Positions 1-5,735 of a stretch of 5,735 nucleotides of DNA are shown piece by piece. Every line of letters starts with the position of its first letter. The first letter of the stretch is position 1. The DNA lies in the NCBI GenBank assembly GCA_903834645.1, contig CAILKA010000220.1:1-5735 (forward strand). Direction: 5' to 3'. Source of the DNA: an uncultured beta proteobacterium. GTDB taxonomy: Bacteria; Pseudomonadota; Gammaproteobacteria; Burkholderiales; Burkholderiaceae_C. A program made the position numbers and the translations under genes. The notes below the pieces were generated by a model. That model made no database searches. It saw only the letters and a program-made list of their open reading frames with translations, and was not told the origin of the DNA.

Positions 1-243
1 AAGGTGCCGGGCATCGGCAAGAAGACGGCCGAGCGGCTGATGCTGGAGCTCAAGGGGCGGCTGGGGGCTGATCTGCCGGCCGCGGCGGCTGATGCCGGCG
101 GCGACACCGGCGCAGACATCGTGCAGGCGCTGGTGGCGCTGGGCTACCACGACCGGGAGGCGCGCGCCGCGCTCAAGGCACTGCCCCCCGGGGTGGCGGT
201 CGGGGAAGGCATCAAGCTCGCACTCAAGGCGCTCAGCCGCTGA
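1..243 (+). CDS. ruvA: RuvA C-terminal part (Holliday junction helicase DNA-binding subunit), 5' truncated by window
   Basis: RuvA binds four-way DNA junctions as a tetramer and loads the RuvB motor for branch migration in recombination and repair. The first 80 codons seen here are the end of the gene; the start lies left of the window. Residues 2-13 (VPGIGKKTAERL) are a classic helix-hairpin-helix DNA-binding motif, the second of the two in RuvA domain II, followed by LELKGR. A flexible Ala/Gly-rich linker (about residues 22-37) leads to the small C-terminal domain III (about 38-80, with ALVALGY and GIKLALKAL), which contacts RuvB in known family members. The gene ends in a TGA at 241-243. 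Full-length RuvA is usually about 190-205 residues, so roughly 110-125 are missing. ruvB does not follow directly; a 156-base gap and pilus-type genes come next, so they are probably not functionally linked to ruvA. Identification is secure. Confidence 0.95.
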   Translation, partial: KVPGIGKKTAERLMLELKGRLGADLPAAAADAGGDTGADIVQALVALGYHDREARAALKALPPGVAVGEGIKLALKALSR

Positions 244-282
244 GGATGCAGGCGCTTTCGCGACAACTCTTACACGATCGGG

Positions 283-313
283 CCGCCGGCGAGCAGTTTG
301 GGCCAGCCGGCGG
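283..313. repeat. Inverted repeat, 8-bp arms (possible hairpin)
   Basis: CCGCCGGC at 283-290 is the exact reverse complement of GCCGGCGG at 306-313, with a 15-base loop. It lies 40 bases after the ruvA stop. No run of T follows, so it is not a canonical intrinsic terminator; it could be an mRNA 3'-end stabiliser, part of a Rho-dependent end, or chance in GC-rich DNA. Confidence 0.35.
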
Positions 314-315
314 AC

Positions 316-340
316 GCCCCGAAGCGACCGGCCTCGGGGC
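316..340. repeat. Inverted repeat, 7-bp arms (possible hairpin)
   Basis: GCCCCGA at 316-322 pairs exactly with TCGGGGC at 334-340 across an 11-base loop. It follows the first inverted repeat by two bases, giving two tandem potential hairpins between ruvA and the next gene. There is no T tract after it. Its role, if any, is unknown. Confidence 0.3.
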
Positions 341-399
341 ATGATTGGAGCCGGGTGAGGCCGTCCCGGCACGACCGCTGTCGATACCCTGGAATCGCG

Positions 400-915
400 A
401 TGTCCACCAACCCCTCCCCTTCCTGCCGGCCCCTGAGGGCCGGGCTGCTGCAGGCGCCACGCTGGCGCGCGGCCCGGGCGCGTCTGCACAGCGCCGCACG
501 AACCCTCGGCTGCGTGCTGGCAGCAGGCCTGGCCTGCGCGGCCAGCGCATACGCGCAGGCCAGTGTTTCCCCGTCACCCGGCTTGTGGAACCTGTGGCGC
601 ACCGACTCCTCCAGCACCCCGAAACGCCCGCCGGACCTCACCCTCTGCGTGGATGCGGCCGGCTCGCGCGACCCGGCCCTGCTGATGGGGGAGGCCCCCG
701 GCGACGCCTCGTGCCAGATGCGCGACGTCAGGCGTATCGATACACGGGGGCTCGACGCCACCTTGACCTGCCCGGGCGGGCGGGTGTTCAAGGCCAGTGT
801 GCGCTTCTCGTCGCCTGCGGCCTTCGTGACGGAAATGGCGCCCACGGCCGGACCGCATCGGGGCGCGCCCGCCAGCTTCGTGCATGCACGAAGGGAAGGA
901 GAGTGCCCGCGATGA
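400..915 (+). CDS. Exported DUF3617-type small protein
   Basis: A 171-residue protein with an export signal and a single small domain that resembles the DUF3617 family, whose biochemical role is not established. The n-region is long and Arg-rich (residues 1-35), followed by a hydrophobic core (about 36-50) and a likely signal peptidase I site AYA|Q at residues 50-53. The mature part opens with PSPGLW (58-63), the usual DUF3617 start pattern. Cysteines follow at 83 (TLCVDAA), 105 (SCQMRDV) and 124 (LTCPGG), and it ends ARREGECPR with a fourth Cys at 169; an Arg-rich ending in C-P is typical of the family. Four cysteines suggest disulfides in the periplasm. ATG 400 was chosen because it is the last start before the signal peptide; its Shine-Dalgarno match is weak (GGA at 391-393), so 298 or 355 cannot be excluded. 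The stop overlaps the ATG of the pilY1-like gene by four bases (912-915), implying translational coupling and perhaps a shared job. Family match is by eye. Confidence 0.78.
   Translation: MSTNPSPSCRPLRAGLLQAPRWRAARARLHSAARTLGCVLAAGLACAASAYAQASVSPSPGLWNLWRTDSSSTPKRPPDLTLCVDAAGSRDPALLMGEAPGDASCQMRDVRRIDTRGLDATLTCPGGRVFKASVRFSSPAAFVTEMAPTAGPHRGAPASFVHARREGECPR
876..893. repeat. 18-bp perfect palindrome just upstream of the pilY1 copy A ribosome binding site
   Basis: CTTCGTGCATGCACGAAG equals its own reverse complement over all 18 bases. It lies inside the last codons of the DUF3617 gene and ends two bases before the purine-rich Shine-Dalgarno stretch of the next gene. As DNA it has the symmetry of a dimeric regulator site. 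As RNA it could fold into a 7-bp stem with a CAUG loop next to the ribosome binding site. The symmetry is directly visible; a function is inference. Confidence 0.6.
896..901 (+). promoter_or_regulatory. Ribosome binding site for pilY1 copy A
   Basis: AAGGAG within a longer purine run (891-903), ten bases before the ATG at 912. It is the strongest Shine-Dalgarno match in the window. It fixes the start at 912 even though the reading frame stays open far upstream. Confidence 0.75.
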
Positions 916-3900
916 GCATCCGCACCGAACGTTGCCGGCGCCTACTCACCGGAACGCTGTGCGCAGCCCTCGCCTGGCCCACCCACGCCGCCCCGCTGTC
1001 GTTCATCCAGGTGCCGGTCGTGCTCGCCACGCCACCTGCGCCAAACGTCTTCGTCACGCTGGACGACTCCGGCTCGATGGGTGTCTGGGTGCCCTTCGTG
1101 GGCGGGCAGCAGTACCCTGTGCCAAGCGGGCCAGCTGGCAGCCCGATCGTGGCCATGCCGGCGGCGCCGCAGACGTATACGGACGGCTACGCCGCCTCAC
1201 CCACCCCCATCAACCTGCCGACCAGCAATGTGATTTCGGTTTGGTCGGGGAGCAGCTGGACGCTCACCAGCTTCGCAGCCCAATACGCTGCTCTGCCAGC
1301 CGCGCAGCAGGCCGCCTACCTACGCTGGTATGCCTTCTACCGCACCCGCACGCTGGCCATGCGCGCCAGCGTGATGAACACTTTTCACACGCAGAAGATT
1401 CCCGACGGCAAGATCCGCCTGTCGTGGCAGGGGCTGTCGGCCACCTGCGCCTCCGGGTTCTCCACCTCGGGCTGCAACAACGCGATGTGGCCGCTGTCGG
1501 ACAGCGAGGGCGACCGCACCCACCGCAGCAACTTCTACAGCTGGGTGCGGTCTGTCCCGCCACGGGGGGGCACACCGCTGCGCGCCGCCTACGAGCGGGT
1601 GGGCCAGTATCTGATGCAGACAGGCGTCAACAGCCCCTGGGCCCACCTGCCGGGAACGACGCAACTGCCCGAGGTGAGCTGCCGCCGCTCCTACCAGCTG
1701 ATGTTCACCGATGGCGGCTGGAACGGGGCGGGCCCCAACGACGAGCGCGACAACCTCGACACGTCGCTGCCCGACGGGACAGCCTACACGCCGCGCCGCC
1801 CGTACGCACATGACTGGGGCGGCACGCTGGCGGATGTGGCGTTCCGCTACTGGGCCACCGACCTGCAGACGGGATCGAGCTTCGGCAACGATGTCTTGCC
1901 CGTCATGCGGGTGACCGGCTCACAGACCTTTGCCGGCACGAGCGTGGCACCGTACTGGAACCCGAACAACAACCCCGCCACGTGGCAGCACCTCACGACC
2001 TTTGCGATAGCCTTTGGCGAAGCTGCCGACATCACGGACCCGCAGTGGGGCGGCTCCACCACCACCGGCACGCATTTCGCGGAAATCGTGGCCGGCACGC
2101 GGCAATGGCCCACCAGTGTCGTTCCGGATCTCTGGCACGCGGCCGTGAACTCGCGCGGGGCCATGTTCCTCGCGACCGATCAGACCTCGCTCGACGCCGC
2201 CTTCACCGAGGTGCTCGGTGAGATCGCGGCGCAAAACGTCGCCTCGGGCGGGGCGGCCAGTTCCTACTCCGTCCAGGGATCGGGCTTTCGCGTCGTGCGG
2301 GCGGGCTTCCAGAGCTCACCCAACCTGCGCGGCACCCTCACGGGCTTCAGCCTGAACGCTTCGGGGGTGCTCGCCGCCACACCCGACTGGGAGGCCAACA
2401 CGAAACTCGCGTCGGTGGCGCACGGCAGCCGTGTGGTGATGACGGCCTCCAGCCCCACGGCCGGCGCGGCCTTTCGCTGGAACAGCCTGAGCACCTGGCA
2501 AAAGGGCGAACTCAACCAGCCGCCCACCGGAAGCGCCGACTCTCTGGGCACCTCGCGGGTCGACTACCTGCGCGGCGCGACCTCCTCCGAAGCCAGCAGC
2601 GACAACCCCTCCGGGGCCTTTCGCTGGCGCCAGGGCGGGCTGCTGGGCACGATTGCCAACTCCGAACCCAAGATCGTGGGCGCGCCGCGCGCGGGCTACA
2701 CCTTCGGCGCCTACCCGGCCTTTCGCGCCGCCAACCTGAGCCGCACGCCCGTGGCCTACGTGGGCGCCAACGACGGCATGCTGCACGGCTTCAACACCCT
2801 CACCGGGGAGCCGTTGCTCAGCTATGTCCCGCGCGGCGTCTACCCGCACCTGTCGTCCTATTCCGACAAGGCACACATCCACCGCATGTACGTCGACGGC
2901 CCGCTGATCACCGCCGACTGGCTCGACGGGACCACCTGGCGCACGCTGCTCGTGGGTGCGCTGGGCGCAGGCGGCCGCGGCTTCTTCGGGCTGGAGGTGA
3001 CAAACCCCACAGACTTCACGGAGGCCAAGGCGGATACCGTCGTGCGCTTCGACTACACGGCCCCGCCCGTGGGCCACGCCTCGCTTGACGCATTCGTCAC
3101 CGAGTCCGGCTCCAGCGGCATGATGGGCGAGATCGCCACTGACCTCGGCCACATCGTGGCCGACCCCGCGCGCGACACTTTCCTCGGGCGCAACCTGCAG
3201 GTCGCCCGCATGAAGAACGGCAAGTGGGCGCTGCTGCTGGGCAACGGCGCCAACAGCGTCAACGAGCGTGCCGTGCTCTACGTGCTGTACCTGGACGGCT
3301 CGGGCTTCAAGAAGCTCATCACGCAAAACACCACTGGCCAGAGCAATGGTCTTTCCACGCCGCTGCCCGTGGACCTGGACAACGACGGGCTGGTGGACTT
3401 CGCCTACGCCGGCGACATGCTCGGGCGCCTGTGGAAGTTCGACCTCTCCTCCAGCGACGACGCCAACTGGAAGGTGGCGCAGGCCAGCAGCGTGAACACA
3501 GCCCTGATCGACACGGGCCGCCCCATCACCTCCGCGCCGGCCGTGGCCGTTCACCCCAAAGGCGGGCTGCTCGTGACCTTCGGATCGGGCCGCTCGCTGA
3601 CCGAGGGAGACCGCAGTTCCAGCACCACCGAGTACCTGTACGGCGTGTGGGACAAGGAGACACCCGGGGTGGTGCAGCAGGCCACGGACGACAGCCTGGT
3701 GACGCGCACGCTGGCCGCCGAGACGTCCACCATCACCGGCAGCAACATCGCCGCACGCGTGCTCTCCTCCACCTCCACGCCGGTGGACTACGCCACCAAG
3801 CGCGGCTGGCGCATCACGCTCGGGTTGTCGCGCGAGCGTGTGATCTACAACCCGATCGTGCAGGGCACGATTGCCTACTTCTCGACCTACATCCCCTCGG

Positions 3901-4220
3901 TGGCCGCATCGGCCTGCACCGTGCAGGACAGCGGCGGCTCGCTGCTGACCTTCGACGTGATCGACGGCGCCCAGCCCGCCACCACCGTCGTGGACATCAA
4001 CGGCGACGGGCTCTTCACCTCGGCCGACCGCATCTCGGGCAAGGACGTGATGGGCCGCGGGGTGGGCGTGGGCCGCCTCCTGGGATTGTTCGCGGCCCCG
4101 CCCGGATCGGGCACGGCAGCGTCCTGCTCCGGCGACCTGATCATGGGCGCCTCGGGAATGATCTGCGCGAAGAAGCCCCCCGGGCCGGGCCGGCGCGCCT
4201 GGCGAGACATGCGGCCATGA
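912..4220 (+). CDS. pilY1: PilY1/PilC-type type IV pilus tip adhesin, copy A (complete, 1102 residues)
   Basis: PilY1 proteins sit at the tip of type IV pili, prime assembly with minor pilins, and mediate adhesion, twitching and surface sensing. Residues 1-26 are a signal peptide (basic MSIRTERCRR, hydrophobic core, cleavage after THA). A VWA domain follows (about 44-445) with a full metal-binding MIDAS: DDSGS at 51-55, Thr221 in GGTP, and Asp267 in FTDGG. Residues about 453-580 form the linker region ending LGTIANSEPKIVG. The C-terminal PilC-type beta-propeller runs about 580-1060, with YVGANDGMLHGF (616-627), VGALGAGGRGFFGLEVTNP (681-699), GKWALLLGNG (770-779) and AGDMLGRLWKFDL (833-845). 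A calcium loop DLDNDGLVD lies at 821-829, matching the Ca site of known PilY1; a second EF-hand-like loop, DINGDGLFTSAD, lies at 1028-1039. Cysteines 179/188 may pair. The tail GRRAWRDMRP resembles Burkholderiales PilY1 ends. The start at 912 is supported by the Shine-Dalgarno and signal peptide and overlaps the upstream stop. No RGD motif is present. The symbol reflects family, not proven orthology. Confidence 0.93.
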   Translation: MSIRTERCRRLLTGTLCAALAWPTHAAPLSFIQVPVVLATPPAPNVFVTLDDSGSMGVWVPFVGGQQYPVPSGPAGSPIVAMPAAPQTYTDGYAASPTPINLPTSNVISVWSGSSWTLTSFAAQYAALPAAQQAAYLRWYAFYRTRTLAMRASVMNTFHTQKIPDGKIRLSWQGLSATCASGFSTSGCNNAMWPLSDSEGDRTHRSNFYSWVRSVPPRGGTPLRAAYERVGQYLMQTGVNSPWAHLPGTTQLPEVSCRRSYQLMFTDGGWNGAGPNDERDNLDTSLPDGTAYTPRRPYAHDWGGTLADVAFRYWATDLQTGSSFGNDVLPVMRVTGSQTFAGTSVAPYWNPNNNPATWQHLTTFAIAFGEAADITDPQWGGSTTTGTHFAEIVAGTRQWPTSVVPDLWHAAVNSRGAMFLATDQTSLDAAFTEVLGEIAAQNVASGGAASSYSVQGSGFRVVRAGFQSSPNLRGTLTGFSLNASGVLAATPDWEANTKLASVAHGSRVVMTASSPTAGAAFRWNSLSTWQKGELNQPPTGSADSLGTSRVDYLRGATSSEASSDNPSGAFRWRQGGLLGTIANSEPKIVGAPRAGYTFGAYPAFRAANLSRTPVAYVGANDGMLHGFNTLTGEPLLSYVPRGVYPHLSSYSDKAHIHRMYVDGPLITADWLDGTTWRTLLVGALGAGGRGFFGLEVTNPTDFTEAKADTVVRFDYTAPPVGHASLDAFVTESGSSGMMGEIATDLGHIVADPARDTFLGRNLQVARMKNGKWALLLGNGANSVNERAVLYVLYLDGSGFKKLITQNTTGQSNGLSTPLPVDLDNDGLVDFAYAGDMLGRLWKFDLSSSDDANWKVAQASSVNTALIDTGRPITSAPAVAVHPKGGLLVTFGSGRSLTEGDRSSSTTEYLYGVWDKETPGVVQQATDDSLVTRTLAAETSTITGSNIAARVLSSTSTPVDYATKRGWRITLGLSRERVIYNPIVQGTIAYFSTYIPSVAASACTVQDSGGSLLTFDVIDGAQPATTVVDINGDGLFTSADRISGKDVMGRGVGVGRLLGLFAAPPGSGTAASCSGDLIMGASGMICAKKPPGPGRRAWRDMRP
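1564..1570 (+). repeat. Seven-G homopolymer inside pilY1 copy A
   Basis: Seven consecutive G residues encode part of RGG directly before the MIDAS threonine (Thr221). Gain of one G would lead to a stop at 1811-1813 and loss of one G to a stop at 1612-1614, so slippage either way would remove the whole propeller. The matching place in copy B (around 4957-4966) reads CAGGGCGGCACC and has no such run. In this GC-rich DNA the run may be chance. Confidence 0.5.
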
Positions 4221-4231
4221 GGGTCAAGGCC

Positions 4232-4236
4232 GGAAG
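4232..4236 (+). promoter_or_regulatory. Ribosome binding site for pilY1 copy B
   Basis: GGAAG, six bases before the ATG at 4243. It lies in the 22-base spacer after the copy A stop and supports 4243 as the start; no closer in-frame ATG or GTG precedes the signal peptide core. Confidence 0.6.
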
Positions 4237-4242
4237 CTGAAC

Positions 4243-5735
4243 ATGCAGCCGACAAGTCAAACCGCAGCCCTGGAATCGAATCCGCCCGCACGCCCTGGCA
4301 AAAGCCAGCGGCGCGGCAGCGGCTGCAACGGCAGGCCACGTGCGCCACGACTGCGGTGGGGCATCGCAGCCGTGCTGGCGGCTGCTCTGGTGCAGCCCGC
4401 TCATGCGGCGCTCTCGTTCAGCCAGGTTCCGCCGGCCTCCGTTCGGCCACCACCGCCGAACATCATCGCCACGCTCGACGATTCAGGTTCCATGGATTCG
4501 GCGGTGCCATTCAGCGCCACCCAGACCTACCCCGTTCCCCCCGGTCCGGACGGCACGCCGATCGTGACGATGCCCGCCGCACCCAAGACTTACACAAACG
4601 GCTATGTGGCCAGCCCGTTGGCCATCGACTTGCCCACCGCCACCCGGAACACCTACAACTCCCTGCCTGACGGACAGAAGGACCCCTACCTGCGCTGGTA
4701 TGCCTTCTACCGCACCCGCTTGTTTGCCATGCGCGCAGGCGTGATGAGAACCTTCACGAGCATCAATGTGCCCGATGGATCCGTACGCCTGGCCTGGCAA
4801 GGCTTGATCGGGTCGTGCCACACAGGATTTCCAGCGACGAGCGCGAGCTGCACAGTCGGCGGCGTCGCACTGAACAACACGATGTGGCCACTGGACAATT
4901 CCAGCCCGCGTTCGCATCGCGACCGTTTCTACCATTGGGTGCGCAACTTGCCCCTTCAGGGCGGCACCCCCACCCGCAGCGCCTACGTGCGCGCAGGCGA
5001 GTACCTTCGCACCACGGGTTTGAGCAGCCCCTGGTCGCACCTGCCTGGCACCACGCAGGCGCCCGAGCTGGCCTGCCGGCGCGCCTACCAGGTGCTCTTC
5101 ACGGACGGCCAGTGGACGGGCGGCCCAGGCGTTCACACCAGCTGGGACTCCACCGAGAACCAGCCCGTGACCTCTTACAGGATCGAGGCCGACAGCAACA
5201 ACTGGACTCTTCCGGACAACAAGCCGTACACCCAGCAACGCCCCTACAAGGGGCCCGCAAACAACGGCAGCGACTCCCTGGCCGACCTGGCTTTCAAGTA
5301 CTGGGCCACCGACCTGCAGCAGGGGGACAGTTTCCCGAACGAAGTGCGCCCGCAGATGCCGGTGTCTTCGCCGCAGGCCTATGGCACGGCCAACGTGGAC
5401 CCCTACTGGAACCCGGCCAACAACCCTGCCACCTGGCAGCACCTGGTGACCTATGCCATCGGCTTTGGTGGGGCGGCAGCCATCACCAACCCGAACTGGG
5501 CGGGCTCCACCTTCGCAGGGTCGGACTTCGCCAAACTCGTGGACGGCTCCACGGAGTGGCCGGGCATCAACAACGATGCGGGTCGTTATCCCGACCTATG
5601 GCACGCGGCCGTGAATTCGCGCGGACGCATGTTTGCCGCCACCGACCAGCAGGGCCTGGACGACGCATTCAAGGCGATCCTCGGGGAGATCGCCTCGCAA
5701 AACGTCGCCGCCGGCGGAGCCGCCAGTTCGTTCCT
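4243..5735 (+). CDS. pilY1: PilY1/PilC-type pilus tip adhesin, copy B (N-terminal 497 residues, 3' truncated by window)
   Basis: A second PilY1-type protein, paralogous to the gene before it and open to the window edge. The signal peptide is unusual: a basic n-region of about 38 residues (QRRGSGCNGRPRAPRLRW), then the core GIAAVLAAALV (40-50) and cleavage after QPAHA (51-55). The VWA domain (from about 73) keeps a full MIDAS: DDSGS at 79-83, Thr242 in GGTP, and Asp288 in FTDGQ. Signatures shared with copy A include PYLRWYAFYRTR (148-159), FKYWATDL (351-358), DPYWNP.NNPATWQHL (386-401), and LWHAAVNSRG (452-461). In the last 48 aligned residues, 37 match copy A. It differs by a longer segment at about 295-342 between the FTDG strand and DSLADLA, by a shorter segment near 133-147, and by a larger gap between Cys192 and Cys203 than the equivalent 179/188 pair. 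The propeller, with its calcium site, should lie beyond the window. Only 22 bases separate it from copy A, so it is likely cotranscribed. Confidence 0.92.
   Translation, partial: MQPTSQTAALESNPPARPGKSQRRGSGCNGRPRAPRLRWGIAAVLAAALVQPAHAALSFSQVPPASVRPPPPNIIATLDDSGSMDSAVPFSATQTYPVPPGPDGTPIVTMPAAPKTYTNGYVASPLAIDLPTATRNTYNSLPDGQKDPYLRWYAFYRTRLFAMRAGVMRTFTSINVPDGSVRLAWQGLIGSCHTGFPATSASCTVGGVALNNTMWPLDNSSPRSHRDRFYHWVRNLPLQGGTPTRSAYVRAGEYLRTTGLSSPWSHLPGTTQAPELACRRAYQVLFTDGQWTGGPGVHTSWDSTENQPVTSYRIEADSNNWTLPDNKPYTQQRPYKGPANNGSDSLADLAFKYWATDLQQGDSFPNEVRPQMPVSSPQAYGTANVDPYWNPANNPATWQHLVTYAIGFGGAAAITNPNWAGSTFAGSDFAKLVDGSTEWPGINNDAGRYPDLWHAAVNSRGRMFAATDQQGLDDAFKAILGEIASQNVAAGGAASSF

Larger units (their letters stand above)
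244..399. other. Intergenic gap between ruvA and the DUF3617 gene
   Basis: This 156-base stretch separates the ruvA stop from the chosen start of the DUF3617 gene. It is the only place in the window where a promoter for the downstream unit could sit, since the later genes overlap or nearly touch. I looked for -35/-10 and -24/-12 elements and found nothing convincing; the least GC-rich part is about 255-280. It contains two inverted repeats, listed separately. An in-frame ATG at 298 and a GTG at 355 could extend the DUF3617 reading frame upstream, but both would put a long stretch with no signal-like character before the signal peptide. Confidence 0.6.

Noticed and set aside
283..340. Intrinsic terminator for ruvA
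   Set aside because: Two inverted repeats exist, but neither is followed by a T tract, so I list them only as repeats.
861..870. Palindrome GGGCGCGCCC
   Set aside because: A ten-base all-G/C palindrome is expected at this base composition and has no special position, unlike the 18-bp palindrome just after it.
345..911. In-frame open extension upstream of pilY1 copy A
   Set aside because: The frame is open because of high GC, but it overlaps the DUF3617 gene completely. Its translation has no signal peptide at the front, whereas ATG 912 has a strong Shine-Dalgarno and is followed at once by a clean signal peptide.
2316..3554. Long antisense open frame (412 codons) opposite copy A
   Set aside because: Its translation is rich in Val, Gly, Ala, His and Arg with no recognisable motifs, as expected opposite a high-GC gene. 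The + strand carries clear PilY1 motifs over the same bases.
912..4220. RGD integrin-binding motif as described for Pseudomonas aeruginosa PilY1
   Set aside because: I read through copy A and found no RGD tripeptide.
3224..4240. 338-codon + strand frame overlapping the end of copy A
   Set aside because: Its translation is Arg/His/Gly-rich low-quality sequence, and it lies inside the propeller coding region of copy A in another frame. It reads as a shadow.
4483..5442. Antisense open frame (319 codons) opposite copy B
   Set aside because: Same reasoning: a compositional shadow of a gene with intact VWA signatures on the + strand.
1..5735. CRISPR array, tRNA/rRNA genes or insertion sequence
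   Set aside because: No evenly spaced short repeats, no cloverleaf-like RNA gene, and no transposase-like protein or terminal inverted repeats were seen; the window is almost entirely filled with the described genes.

Overview
The window is high-GC DNA with strong G/C preference at third codon positions. The protein sequences look most like Burkholderiales betaproteobacteria, probably Comamonadaceae or close relatives; this is an inference from composition and protein style, not from a search. Everything I can support as coding lies on the + strand.

Layout: (1) positions 1-243 hold the 3' end of ruvA, the Holliday-junction branch-migration subunit. (2) Positions 244-399 are a gene-free gap with two GC-rich inverted repeats and no promoter or intrinsic terminator I would stand behind. 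(3) Positions 400-915 encode a small exported protein of the DUF3617 type. (4) Positions 912-4220 encode a complete 1102-residue PilY1/PilC-type type IV pilus tip adhesin, whose ATG overlaps the stop of the DUF3617 gene (ATGA). An 18-bp perfect palindrome sits just upstream of its ribosome binding site. (5) From 4243 to the window end runs the first 497 residues of a second, paralogous PilY1-type protein, in the same orientation and starting 22 bases after the first one stops.

The three downstream genes look like one translationally linked unit: DUF3617 protein, PilY1 copy A, PilY1 copy B. All three carry export signals, so the products should meet in the periplasm or at the pilus. Known PilY1/PilC proteins prime pilus assembly with the minor pilins and act as the tip adhesin. 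They combine an N-terminal von Willebrand factor A (VWA) domain with a C-terminal calcium-dependent beta-propeller. Copy A has all these parts; copy B shows the VWA part before the window ends. No minor pilin genes (fimT/pilV/pilW/pilX/pilE) are visible between ruvA and the adhesins, so this may be a satellite tip-adhesin locus rather than the usual minor pilin operon.

The best leads are the tandem adhesin pair, the overlapping DUF3617 gene as a possible new accessory protein, the palindrome at the translation start of copy A, and a seven-G run in copy A where slippage in either direction would truncate the protein. I see no CRISPR array, tRNA, rRNA or mobile element.
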